Assembly: GCA_946481445.1 (NCBI GenBank)
Contig: CAMLOA010000095.1
Span: 1 to 6,995, forward strand
Source of the DNA: an uncultured Devosia sp.
GTDB taxonomy: Bacteria > Pseudomonadota > Alphaproteobacteria > Rhizobiales > Devosiaceae
Direction of reading: 5' to 3'
DNA: 6,995 bases
The notes beneath the pieces were generated by a model that saw nothing but the letters and a program-made list of their open reading frames with translations, was not told the DNA's origin and searched no databases. This document shows, one piece after another, positions 1 through 6,423 of the stretch; positions within the stretch are counted from its first letter, which is position 1, and each line of letters starts with the position of its first letter. The translations under genes and the position numbers were made by a program.

Positions 1-30
1 GAGCAGCACGCTGAACGATTCGATCCGCAC

Positions 31-54
31 CCGCGTCACTCACCGGATGCGTAC
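31..54 (+). repeat. IS66-like terminal inverted repeat, outer end at 54
   Basis: This 24-bp stretch matches 6888-6911, the probable right end of the IS66 remnant, at all but two positions. Read as its complement, it starts GTACGCATCCGGTGAGTG, close to the GTAAGC-type ends of IS66 elements. It directly abuts the TnpC fragment beginning near 53. This suggests that an IS66 copy, or an IS-driven deletion, joined an element end to the middle of another copy's tnpC. The similarity between repeats is seen directly; the IS66-end assignment is inference. Confidence 0.45.
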
Positions 55-93
55 GTTGCGCGGCATCGCCCTGGGCAGGCGGGCATGGCTATT
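53..93 (+). pseudogene. tnpC: IS66 transposase (tnpC) fragment left of the insertion
   Basis: In frame the bases read TLRGIALGRRAW followed by L and two bases of a Phe codon. When 94-6632 (the transposon plus one target copy) is removed, the frame continues into LFCGSDRGG at 6633 onward. ALGRR(K)xWLFxGSDxGG is the conserved C-terminal stretch of IS66 TnpC. Upstream of about 53 the sequence no longer looks like TnpC and instead resembles an IS66 terminal repeat, so this copy was already truncated at its 5' side. It is non-functional. Confidence 0.8.
88..93. repeat. Target-site duplication, left copy (GCTATT)
   Basis: GCTATT directly precedes the TGT tip of the transposon and is repeated at 6627-6632 directly after the ACA tip. 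A 6-bp duplication fits the 5-7 bp staggered cuts of Tn7/Tn402/Tn552-type transposases. Removing one copy plus the element restores the IS66 frame, which independently supports these boundaries. Confidence 0.9.
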
Positions 94-254
94 TGTAGCT
101 GCTTGAGATCATCGGCGGCCGTGCTCGCTTTCATCGCCGAATCCTGCTCGAAATCGGTGAGAACGGGACGGGGTTTGTGCTCAGATTAACTGCGACTGTG
201 CTCACAGTCGGTGCGACATGCTCGCAATCATCCGGTCTTGCTCACATTGCGTGA
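94..254 (+). repeat. Left terminal inverted repeat (161 bp)
   Basis: Every base of 94-254 is the reverse complement of the matching base in 6466-6626; I compared the two directly. The repeat starts TGTAGCTGCTTGAG. Homology stops sharply at 93/6627 outside and at 255/6465 inside. The inner edge lies 17 bp beyond the stop codon of the ATPase gene. Confidence 0.95.
100..246 (-). other. Ladder of transposase-binding-type motifs, left end
   Basis: Complemented TGTGAGCA-like boxes have their TGCTC core at 239, 219, 199, 178, 145 and 122, with a weaker TGCTT at 100 near the tip. The four inner boxes are 20, 20 and 21 bp apart; the outer ones are 33, 23 and 22 bp apart. Such arrays of about 20 bp repeats in fixed orientation are typical binding sites of TnsB/TniA/MuA-type transposases. 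The repeats are seen directly; the binding role is inferred. Confidence 0.65.
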
Positions 255-270
255 GACGATGGCCCAGTTG

Positions 271-1242
271 TTAGAGCGGCAGCCCGGCCGCCTGCATCTG
301 TTGCGTCAGTTCCTGCGCTCTGGCTCCCCCCAGTTCACCACGGAGAAACTGGCGGATCTCCGCCGGCTTGACGCTGAACTGGTCGGCCAGGGAGCGCACG
401 CTGTAGCCGTGACGGGTCAGCCGTGGTTCCAGGTCGTCGAGCTGACGCGACAGGATACTTTCCACCACCTGGACTGTGACCGGCCGGTCTCCGATCCGGA
501 ACGCTTCCTCGAACGCAAGGGTCAGGTGCTGCTCGATCTGGAGCGGGGTCTTCAGGCGGCTGGCCAGCAACTCCACAGCCGCCGTCTCGATCAGCTCGCC
601 GATGTCGATGCCCTCGCCGGCACAGCGTGCGAGAAGCCAGCGGATGTAAGCGAGCTGGTTGCCCGCCATGCCGTCGAACTCGAACACCACCGAGCGGTAG
701 CCGATCTCCTCCATGGTCGGACGCCGGAGGTCGTTCCGGAGCTTGGGGTGCCCCACCAGCACGACGGAGAGCATACCGCCGCCATCGGCCACCACCTCCA
801 TCAGCCGCTTCAGGCCGATCAGCGTCTTGCCGTGCAGGTCGTGCGCCTCGTCCACGAACAAGGCCACCGGCTTGAGGCCGCGACGCACGAGTTGCTGCAA
901 CTCGCGCTCCCGCTTCTCGCCCAGGGTCGGGATCTTCGGATCCTTGTCCGGCGAGAGGTCGTGGAACAGCGCGGTGATGAGGGTCGGGATGGTGGTGCGG
1001 TCCTTGTCCACCGACAGGCTTTTCGACACCGTGACGCGCCCCTCGCGGGTCAGCTCGTCCTGGATGCGGCGAAGCAGCACCGTTTTGCCGCTGCCGACGA
1101 CGCCGGCGACCGCCACCAGGCGGCCGGCCAGGATGGACGCCTTCACATCCTTGATGAGCTGGCGGTGATGGTCGGTCTCGTAATACCCGGCCATCAGCAG
1201 GTCCCGCTCCAGCCTGAAATGCTCCATGACCTCCGTCAGCAT
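271..1242 (-). CDS. tniB: TniB/TnsC-like AAA+ ATPase of the transposon
   Basis: This 323-residue protein is the ATP-dependent regulator that selects target DNA and activates the partner transposase. Walker A is GVVGSGKT (residues 47-54), Walker B is ALFVDEAHDL (127-136, with D131 and E132), and a sensor-1-like VLVGHPKL lies at 161-168. The C-terminal part (about 274-305) contains a segment that looks like a helix-turn-helix (YSVRSLADQFSVKPAEIRQF). The fold class is the ExeA/TniB/IstB group of AAA+ proteins; length fits TniB and Tn552 p271-type proteins, slightly on the long side. The start codon overlaps the end of the transposase gene by 7 bp (ATGCTGA), so translation is probably coupled. 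The gene is the last in its operon and stops 17 bp from the left inverted repeat. All key motifs are present and the protein looks intact. Confidence 0.92.
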   Translation of the reverse strand: MLTEVMEHFRLERDLLMAGYYETDHHRQLIKDVKASILAGRLVAVAGVVGSGKTVLLRRIQDELTREGRVTVSKSLSVDKDRTTIPTLITALFHDLSPDKDPKIPTLGEKRERELQQLVRRGLKPVALFVDEAHDLHGKTLIGLKRLMEVVADGGGMLSVVLVGHPKLRNDLRRPTMEEIGYRSVVFEFDGMAGNQLAYIRWLLARCAGEGIDIGELIETAAVELLASRLKTPLQIEQHLTLAFEEAFRIGDRPVTVQVVESILSRQLDDLEPRLTRHGYSVRSLADQFSVKPAEIRQFLRGELGGARAQELTQQMQAAGLPL

Positions 1243-2891
1243 GCCCCGCCCCCTCCCGTCCGCTGCCTGAAGTACGCCCGCACCCTCGTCAGCACCTCGT
1301 CCTTGGCCAGGGTCTCCCGCACTAGCGTGTCGATCCAGGCCCGGTCCTCGGCCGGCAGCTTCGCCAACGCCAAGCCGATCTCGCCGGCGATCGCGCGCTT
1401 GGCCGCGATGATGTCGGAAAAGGCCAGGGTGCGGTAGGGGTCCGGGTCGGCGAACGCCACCTTGGCGGCCGGTGCCGTAACAGGCGGTGGCAGGGGCGAG
1501 GTGCCGCCGTCCAGGGCCGCGCGCGGCAGGCCGATGCGCTCCGCCAGTTCGGCCACCCGGTCGGCGCGCTCCTCGGACTTGGTCTTCTGATGCTTGCGGT
1601 ACTTGTGAAGCGGGATGGGACCGCCGACCGGGCCGTAGGGGCCATACCGCCGGTCACCATGCTCGACGTAGAGTTCCTGGTCGAACAGCCCCCACCAGAG
1701 CACCACGTCCTCGCCGGCCAGGTCCGGATCGACCTCGTAGGCCACGCCATCCACGGTGATACGGGTGTCGATGCCGACCTTACGCCGTTCCGGCTCCCGC
1801 GCGAAAGCACAGAACCGGTCCCAGGCACACATCTCGCGATAGCCCTTCTCCGGCAGGTGCCGCACCCAGTCCTCGATGCGGCTGTGCGGCTCGGAGCGGT
1901 GATCCTGGGCGTTGTAGCGGACGAGAAAGCGGCGCAGCCACAGGTTCGCTTCCGCCTCGTCCTGCGGCTCGTGGAAATGGTAGAGCGTCTCATGGACGTC
2001 CTTGACGGTACGGAACGGCCGCTCGACCTTGCCCTTCGACCGGGCGGTGGTGCGCCGGCCGTCGCTCCCCGCCGGCAGGTGAGACATGACCTTGACGCCC
2101 AGGCAGGCCATAACGTTCTGGAACACGCGCGAGCGGGTGACCGGGCCATTGTCCATGTAGATCGCCTCGGGGATGCCCTGGAACGGCATGTCCTCCTCGG
2201 GCTTGGCCGCCATGGCGTTGTAGAGAAAGCGCAGAGCCGATTCCGCGTCCTCTCCGTAGACACACCGGTATTCCTGGTAAACGACGCCGCTGCGGTCGTC
2301 AGCGATGCTGAACAGCATCAGGGTCGGCGCTCCGCGGCCGGGTTCGATCCAGAGCGGCTGCTTGACGTGCTTCAGGTCCGACGGGCTCATGTCGAACTGC
2401 CACAACTCGTTCGACCGTCGCGCCTGGAAGCGGACCGCCGCCGGCGCGCGGGTCAGGCGCTCATGGTCGTAACCCCAGGCCCTGAGATATCGGTCCGCCG
2501 TCGGCCGGGTGAGCGATCCAGACGGAAGCTTCACCAGCCCGTCAGGCGTTTCCACGCCATGCTCCTCCATCAGTTCGATGGCTCGCGCGGTGGACAGATG
2601 CCGGCCCTTCTTGTTGGTGGTCCGCAGCTTCAGAGCGGCGATGATCTCGCAGTACCGCTCCATTTCGGCCAAATCGAGCTTGCGAGGCTTTCCCCGGTCG
2701 GCCCGACGAACCCCTTTCGGCCGCCACTGCCGTTGCAGGGCGCGGTAAACCGTGGCTCGGGACACCCCATAAAGCTCGGCGGCGGATCGCAGGATCTCCA
2801 GACGATCCGGATGGCGGGGCGGCAAGGCGTCCAGCCGGCGGCGCAGGTTCACCAGTGCTTCTGGCGGAACCTGCCGCCGGCCCTCAGACAT
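1236..2891 (-). CDS. tniA: TniA/TnsB-like DDE transposase
   Basis: This 551-residue protein is the catalytic transposase (integrase-core, RNase H fold) that cuts and joins the ends. Counted from the start chosen here, the acidic triad is D167 (LWQFDMS), D247 (IYMDNGP) and E290 (KGKVERPFRT), a spacing normal for the rve/Mu family. An N-terminal helix-turn-helix (AAELYGVSRATVYRAL, about residues 37-52) and a second helical region precede the catalytic core. A beta-rich segment after it (about 370-430) resembles the Mu transposase C-terminal barrel. A helical tail (about 480-545) probably contacts the ATPase, as in TnsB and MuA. An ATG at 2963 is in frame, but 2891 is preferred because it overlaps the resolvase stop by 8 bp (ATGTCTGA), while the longer form would overlap by 80 bp and adds no domain. 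The gene appears intact. Confidence 0.93.
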   Translation of the reverse strand: MSEGRRQVPPEALVNLRRRLDALPPRHPDRLEILRSAAELYGVSRATVYRALQRQWRPKGVRRADRGKPRKLDLAEMERYCEIIAALKLRTTNKKGRHLSTARAIELMEEHGVETPDGLVKLPSGSLTRPTADRYLRAWGYDHERLTRAPAAVRFQARRSNELWQFDMSPSDLKHVKQPLWIEPGRGAPTLMLFSIADDRSGVVYQEYRCVYGEDAESALRFLYNAMAAKPEEDMPFQGIPEAIYMDNGPVTRSRVFQNVMACLGVKVMSHLPAGSDGRRTTARSKGKVERPFRTVKDVHETLYHFHEPQDEAEANLWLRRFLVRYNAQDHRSEPHSRIEDWVRHLPEKGYREMCAWDRFCAFAREPERRKVGIDTRITVDGVAYEVDPDLAGEDVVLWWGLFDQELYVEHGDRRYGPYGPVGGPIPLHKYRKHQKTKSEERADRVAELAERIGLPRAALDGGTSPLPPPVTAPAAKVAFADPDPYRTLAFSDIIAAKRAIAGEIGLALAKLPAEDRAWIDTLVRETLAKDEVLTRVRAYFRQRTGGGGAC

Positions 2892-3438
2892 CGCCGGCTG
2901 CCAACGCGCGGTAGACTGAAGCCCGTCCGATTCCGAGGCGTTCGGCAATAGCCGTGGCTCCAAGCCGTTCCTGCTCCTTCAGGCGACGGACCTCCGCCGG
3001 ATCGATGGACCGTTTACGGCCCTTGTAGACGCCTTTCGCCTTGGCCTGGGCGATGCCTTCCATCTGCCGTTCACGCCTGAGGTTTGTTTCGAATTCCGCG
3101 AACACGCCCAGCATGTCGAGGAAGGCTTTGCCGGCCGCCGTGGCCGTGTCGATCGGCTGCTCCGTCACCTTCAGCACCGCACCCTTCAAGCGCAGTTCAT
3201 GCACGATGTCCTGGAGATCCTTGATCGAGCGCGCCAAGCGGTCGATGCGGGTGACCATCAGCGTGTCCCCCGGGTGCAGGAAGTTCAGCAGCAGCGATAA
3301 CTCTGACCGGCCGGCACGCGTGGCGCCGCTCGCCTTCTCCGAACGCACCACGTCGCAGCCGGCCCGATGCAGCGCCTGCTCCTGGATCGCGACGTCCTGG
3401 TCAATGGTCGAGGCCCGAGCGTAGCCGTAAATCGCCAT
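2884..3438 (-). CDS. tniR: Serine resolvase of the transposon
   Basis: This 184-residue protein belongs to the resolvase/invertase family of small serine recombinases and should resolve cointegrates formed in transposition by acting at a res site. The catalytic motif YARAS places the nucleophile at Ser10 with Arg8. The second active-site block is TRIDRLARS (63-71, with R64, D66, R67 and R70). A long helix (about 104-130, FLDMLGVFAEFETNLRRER) is the expected dimer and DNA-spanning helix. After GRKR (140-143), a C-terminal helix-turn-helix spans about 147-180 (GATAIAERLGIGRASVYRAL). Length matches gamma-delta/Tn3-type resolvases and Tn552 BinL. It is the first gene of the minus-strand operon and its end overlaps the transposase start. 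Its ribosome-binding region lies in the putative res site, so it may autoregulate. Intact. Confidence 0.93.
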   Translation of the reverse strand: MAIYGYARASTIDQDVAIQEQALHRAGCDVVRSEKASGATRAGRSELSLLLNFLHPGDTLMVTRIDRLARSIKDLQDIVHELRLKGAVLKVTEQPIDTATAAGKAFLDMLGVFAEFETNLRRERQMEGIAQAKAKGVYKGRKRSIDPAEVRRLKEQERLGATAIAERLGIGRASVYRALAAGDV

Positions 3439-3441
3439 GTC

Positions 3442-3560
3442 CGTCTCACATGCATCTGGACCTGCTGACGATAGCGTCTCCGAATATCGAAATCCACCCT
3501 AATGAGACGTGATGAGTGTCTCAGTTGGACGGACCAATGGGGTATACCCCGCTGAGACAC
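3442..3560. other. Putative res (resolution) site upstream of the resolvase
   Basis: Five copies of GTCTC or its complement GAGAC lie directly upstream of the resolvase start, at 3443, 3476, 3504, 3518 and 3554. They form dyads: CGTCTC (3475-3480) with GAGACG (3504-3509), and GTGTCTCAG (3516-3524) with CTGAGACAC (3552-3560). Small serine resolvases usually bind two or three such imperfect dyads of about 28-45 bp next to their own gene. The dyads are seen directly; the role is inferred from position. The operon promoter probably lies here too, but I see no convincing -35/-10 pair. Confidence 0.55.
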
Positions 3561-3586
3561 GGGGCCGACCGCCCTCCAGAACCTTG

Positions 3587-3604
3587 TGTCACGGAATGTG
3601 AGCA
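3587..3604 (+). repeat. Isolated third copy of the inner end motif
   Basis: TGTCACGGAATGTGAGCA matches 6464-6481, the innermost part of the right end (TATCACGCAATGTGAGCA), at 16 of 18 positions and in the same orientation. It is the only clear TGTGAGCA box I found outside the terminal repeats. It marks the junction between the transposition module and the AT-rich leader of the cargo. It could be an operator bound by the transposase or a trace of an older right end. Confidence 0.5.
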
Positions 3605-3825
3605 CAAATGAGGCCCAGTAGGGTGGTGCGGCGTTCATGTTGACACGATCAAATCACCATGAAGAGAGCGAATTTCCATATATGTAATTATATTACTCAC
3701 TTAAAGAAAGATTAATCTAATGTGAAAATCAATTTTTTCGACATATATATGCTGTAGCCTATTTCAAAAATTGAAATAGGCTACAGCATATATATGTCTG
3801 CATGAGACTGAAAAGTGGAGATAAA
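3605..3825. promoter_or_regulatory. AT-rich leader region before the cargo genes
   Basis: No gene is apparent here. Bases 3661-3780 are about 26 % G+C, compared with 68 % in a sampled 60-bp stretch of the transposase gene. The region contains a 10-bp palindrome, AGATTAATCT (3709-3718), a repeated CATATATG-type motif (3677-3684, and within 3742-3751) and the long hairpin at 3740-3798. It must carry the promoter of the cargo genes, but no well-spaced sigma-70 pair stands out. A perfect TTGACA at 3640-3645 lacks a matching -10 box at 16-18 bp. The sharp composition change suggests foreign origin for the cargo side. Confidence 0.5.
3740..3798. repeat. 28-bp perfect palindromic hairpin with 3-base loop
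   Basis: Bases 3740-3767 pair without mismatch with 3771-3798 around an AAA loop. The stem contains an ATATATAT tract, then GCTGTAGCC, then TATTTCAA. It ends 28 bases before the chosen start codon of the first cargo gene, ahead of its ribosome-binding site. No U-run follows it on either strand, so it is not a normal intrinsic terminator. It could be an attenuator or protective 5'-UTR hairpin, an operator, or a small palindromic insertion. The core TGTAGC...GCTACA (3753-3785) has the same hexamer tips as the transposon ends, perhaps by chance. Confidence 0.9.
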
Positions 3826-4977
3826 ATGGCAAAGATCAACGTAACCTGTTGGAAAGGACCGGATCCGGCCACAGATTGCCGCACCTTCTCGCTTGAGGCC
3901 GACATGGTGCTGCGAGACGTCCGAGGGAGTCTGACGCGGGAAGGGTTCATGTCTCCAGACACCGACGCGTATGTTCATCGCTTCGTCGATAGGGAAACGG
4001 AGAGCGAGGAGGGCGGCAACCCGATCATCAACCCGGACGATGCGGTCCTCAGCCTCGGTTCTGAGAAATTTTTTCCGTTGGGAAAGGTGCTGCGCACCGG
4101 CAACCGCCTGATCATCACCAACACCAAACGCAAGGTCCCCGACATCATGGGGATTCGCTCCGATTGGTTGTTTTCGCGCAACCGCAATCTGGGCGTTCAG
4201 GTGTGGCTGAATAACGGCGATCCCGAGGCTCGCGCCATCAACGAGCGGATCCAGGCCCGCAATCCGCTGATGTTCGCGGAATGCAAACGCACCGACGGGA
4301 AGGTCTTTCCCTACCAGCGCATCTGCGTGGTGATCAACCAGAGCGTGGTCGGCCTCACTCTCAGTTCTTGGGGCGGGGCCGGTTACGAGATGCAGATCGA
4401 ATCCTATGGCACATCCTCCGAATGGATTTGCGATGGTGGGCTGTATATTCCCAGGTCGGAACCCGGTCGCTCGGCATGCGGGCTGTCACGTTACGCCTCT
4501 CAGGCCAAGACGATTCAGATCCGCAGCGCCGCAGACACCCAGATCTCTGGCTCCGATGCCGTCACTAATTTCCAACGTGTGACGGTTCGGACTCGCCGCA
4601 TGACCGCGTGGAAGGCCGACGGCGGCAAAAGTTATCGCAACAACGATCCCGTTCCGCCATCGCTGCCGGCTTTCGGGAGCCAGAGCCGCGCCTTGGGCGA
4701 GACGTTGGCCGGTCGGGAAAAGGGGCTGGCCAATGCGGGGCGGGCGGCGAACATCGGCGTGATCCCCGGCGGCAGCATCATTCCCGGCGGGCCGACTCTG
4801 GGGCCGCCCTCGTCGCAGCAATTCGGCAGCATTTACGACGTCGAGTGCGACAGGGATTGGTCAAATCCCATTGGCGAGGTCGAGATCTTCTTCTTCGTCT
4901 TCAAAACGCTTGAGGCGGCCAAGGTGGTGATCGACGGCTACAACGGTTTCGATCCTGATCAATGGGCAAACGGCTGA
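3826..4977 (+). CDS. Unrecognised 383-residue cargo protein, probable partner of the MACPF protein
   Basis: I do not recognise this family. The start at 3826 (MAKINV) is preferred over the in-frame ATG at 3802 because GTGGAG (3815-3820) lies 5 bases upstream. There is no signal peptide or transmembrane helix. Residues about 4-100 form a segment related to the N-terminus of the next gene product: VLRDVRGSLTREGFM here against VLSIVRNLLTERKIM there, both followed by an Asp-Ala-aromatic and a later NPDDA/NADEA. Residues about 120-265 look beta-rich, with aromatic and Gly-rich turns and six of the seven strand-like blocks unassignable to a known fold by eye. Residues about 310-330 are a Gly/Pro-rich linker (repeated PGG). 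The end (about 333-383) is again beta-like, with EVEIFFFVF. It precedes the MACPF gene by 34 bp, probably as one transcript. By analogy with two-part pore formers it may bind the membrane or a receptor, or keep the pore protein inactive; both are inference. Confidence 0.8.
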   Translation: MAKINVTCWKGPDPATDCRTFSLEADMVLRDVRGSLTREGFMSPDTDAYVHRFVDRETESEEGGNPIINPDDAVLSLGSEKFFPLGKVLRTGNRLIITNTKRKVPDIMGIRSDWLFSRNRNLGVQVWLNNGDPEARAINERIQARNPLMFAECKRTDGKVFPYQRICVVINQSVVGLTLSSWGGAGYEMQIESYGTSSEWICDGGLYIPRSEPGRSACGLSRYASQAKTIQIRSAADTQISGSDAVTNFQRVTVRTRRMTAWKADGGKSYRNNDPVPPSLPAFGSQSRALGETLAGREKGLANAGRAANIGVIPGGSIIPGGPTLGPPSSQQFGSIYDVECDRDWSNPIGEVEIFFFVFKTLEAAKVVIDGYNGFDPDQWANG

Positions 4978-5011
4978 CCGCGATCCCCAAACTCTTACGA
5001 AGGAAACATCC

Positions 5012-6265
5012 ATGAGCGAAACGATGAGGCTGATCCGCGTCAAGCGGACCAGCGGCGATGTCCAGGCCGTCCGCCTGGATACGGCGCAAGTCCTGTCGAT
5101 CGTGCGCAATCTGCTGACGGAACGCAAGATCATGAAGGCGGCCGATGCCTTCCTCTACAAAAACGCAACCGTTGACAATGCAGACGAGGCAACAATAAAT
5201 CTGAAAGAGATTTTAGACGATGATGTTCTACAGATCGGCAATGCCGGAGAAGTGGCGCCGCCCGGCACCGGCAACGGCTACGACCAATATCTCCAACTCA
5301 GCAATGACGAGAAGCGGGCCATCCTCAACAATGTTCAAGTCTTTCGGGGCATAACCTTCGACAAGAACAATTGGGCCGCCACCGCCGACGCCTTCACCTT
5401 CAAGCCGGGATACCTGCCGTCGCCGACCGTCCCCGTCGATTCCGTGAAGACCGAGGAATATTGCTTTAGCGAGGTCGTCCGCCAGTTCAAACAGCAGACA
5501 TCAGCTTTCGCCAAGATGGAGATTTCCACTCCCTTCGTCTCGGCGGAGGCGGAGTACAAGTGGGAGAAAGCCCACCAGACCACATCGAAGGACGTTACGG
5601 AGTACTTGATCACCCGTCAGTTGGTGAACAAGGTGCATCTGACGATGGATCCCGACAAGTTGGAGCCGTCCATATCGTTCCTCCAGGCCGTCCGCAACGC
5701 GGTGCGCCGGGGAATGGTCCTCGACAGCTACCATGATCTCGTCAAGGTTCTTAATACCTACGGCTACTATTTGGCCGAGGAGTTCATGATGGGTGGCATC
5801 ATTATGGGCAGCGAAAGCACCACCATTAAGGAATTCAGCCAAGCTGACAGCGAGAAGCATGAATTCAATGTTGCCTTCAGCGCCAAGTACAAGATGTTCG
5901 GAGGTGGAGGCTCCGGTGGTGGGTCAAGCGGCTCCGAGAACACCATCGATCAAAATAATAAATATAGGAATATGACGCTGAGGGTTATCGGCGGAATCCC
6001 TGGAACGGACAATTATAACGATTGGGCAAAGACCCTGCATAAGGCCAACACTTGGCGCATTACGGACGTCACCAAGTTCCGGCCCACCCTGATCCTGCTG
6101 CACGAGCATGATGGCACCACTCTGACCACCGCCATGCGAGTGATCGCTGACTTCCACAAGACACCGAGCGTCGCCAACCTAGTGCCGCCACAGTTGGACA
6201 TGACGGCCTATCATCGCCGCCTTCAGGCGCTGACCGCCATTGATTGGGATCCTGATTACCAGTGA
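5012..6265 (+). CDS. MACPF (perforin-like) pore-forming protein
   Basis: This 417-residue protein carries the hallmarks of the membrane attack complex/perforin domain. The family signature (Y/W-G-T-H-Y/F, six residues, then GG) appears as YGYYLAEEFMMGG at residues 250-262, with Tyr-Tyr in place of Thr-His. It is preceded by an amphipathic helix ending in YHDLVKVLN and followed by a segment (about 265-310) with a Gly/Ser-rich stretch, FGGGGSGGGSSGS (296-308), where the second membrane-inserting hairpin cluster is expected. The later VIGG (325-328) plus YNDWAKTLH...W (335-348) is the conserved end of MACPF domains, as in fungal pleurotolysin B and bacterial relatives. Residues about 170-210 would hold the first hairpin region. 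Residues 6-75 resemble the N-terminus of the upstream protein. GAAGGA at 4999-5004 gives a strong ribosome-binding site. No signal peptide is seen, so release by lysis, specialised secretion or an intracellular role are all possible. The MACPF call is from motif reading only. Confidence 0.8.
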   Translation: MSETMRLIRVKRTSGDVQAVRLDTAQVLSIVRNLLTERKIMKAADAFLYKNATVDNADEATINLKEILDDDVLQIGNAGEVAPPGTGNGYDQYLQLSNDEKRAILNNVQVFRGITFDKNNWAATADAFTFKPGYLPSPTVPVDSVKTEEYCFSEVVRQFKQQTSAFAKMEISTPFVSAEAEYKWEKAHQTTSKDVTEYLITRQLVNKVHLTMDPDKLEPSISFLQAVRNAVRRGMVLDSYHDLVKVLNTYGYYLAEEFMMGGIIMGSESTTIKEFSQADSEKHEFNVAFSAKYKMFGGGGSGGGSSGSENTIDQNNKYRNMTLRVIGGIPGTDNYNDWAKTLHKANTWRITDVTKFRPTLILLHEHDGTTLTTAMRVIADFHKTPSVANLVPPQLDMTAYHRRLQALTAIDWDPDYQ

Positions 6266-6331
6266 GTTTCAGCCAATCCAATTTTGAGGTAGGTTCAGCC
6301 CCTCCAGAGGAGAGCGCGATAGGTGTTATAC

Positions 6332-6357
6332 CGGCAGGCCAATGAATTGACCTGCCG
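6332..6357. terminator. Inverted repeat downstream of the MACPF gene, possible terminator
   Basis: CGGCAGGCCAAT (6332-6343) and ATTGACCTGCCG (6346-6357) pair over 12 bp with one mismatch. It lies 67 bp after the MACPF stop codon and is the first strong hairpin behind the cargo genes, so it may end their transcript. There is no T-run after it (TATTGCG follows), so it is a poor intrinsic terminator; factor-dependent termination or an mRNA-end stabiliser is as likely. Confidence 0.4.
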
Positions 6358-6388
6358 TATTGCGTTCAAACGCCACGCAGGCTTTACC

Positions 6389-6404
6389 GCGCCCATGTGG
6401 GCGC
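6389..6404. repeat. Short GC-rich hairpin
   Basis: GCGCCC and GGGCGC pair around ATGT. It lies between two other hairpins in the 200-bp non-coding stretch after the cargo. It has no following T-run and its role is unknown. Confidence 0.4.
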
Positions 6405-6423
6405 GCCACCGCCGTCGCGGCGG

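Noticed and set aside
211..1437. Long plus-strand open frame over the ATPase gene, and similar long frames at 1590-2951 and 1322-2263
   Set aside because: They lie opposite or out of frame with genes that show complete catalytic motifs and have the biased composition expected of shadow frames in GC-rich DNA.
2884..2963. Longer transposase start at 2963
   Set aside because: It would overlap the resolvase gene by 80 bp and adds residues without any domain; the ATG at 2891 gives an 8-bp ATGTCTGA overlap typical of coupled genes.
3640..3645. Perfect TTGACA as -35 box of a cargo promoter
   Set aside because: No acceptable -10 box lies 16-18 bp downstream (AGAGAG and neighbours).
3826..4977. First cargo protein as an aegerolysin (pleurotolysin A type) partner
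   Set aside because: It is far longer than the roughly 130-residue aegerolysins and I cannot find their conserved Gly-Arg-Ser and tryptophan pattern in order; only the two-component analogy is kept.
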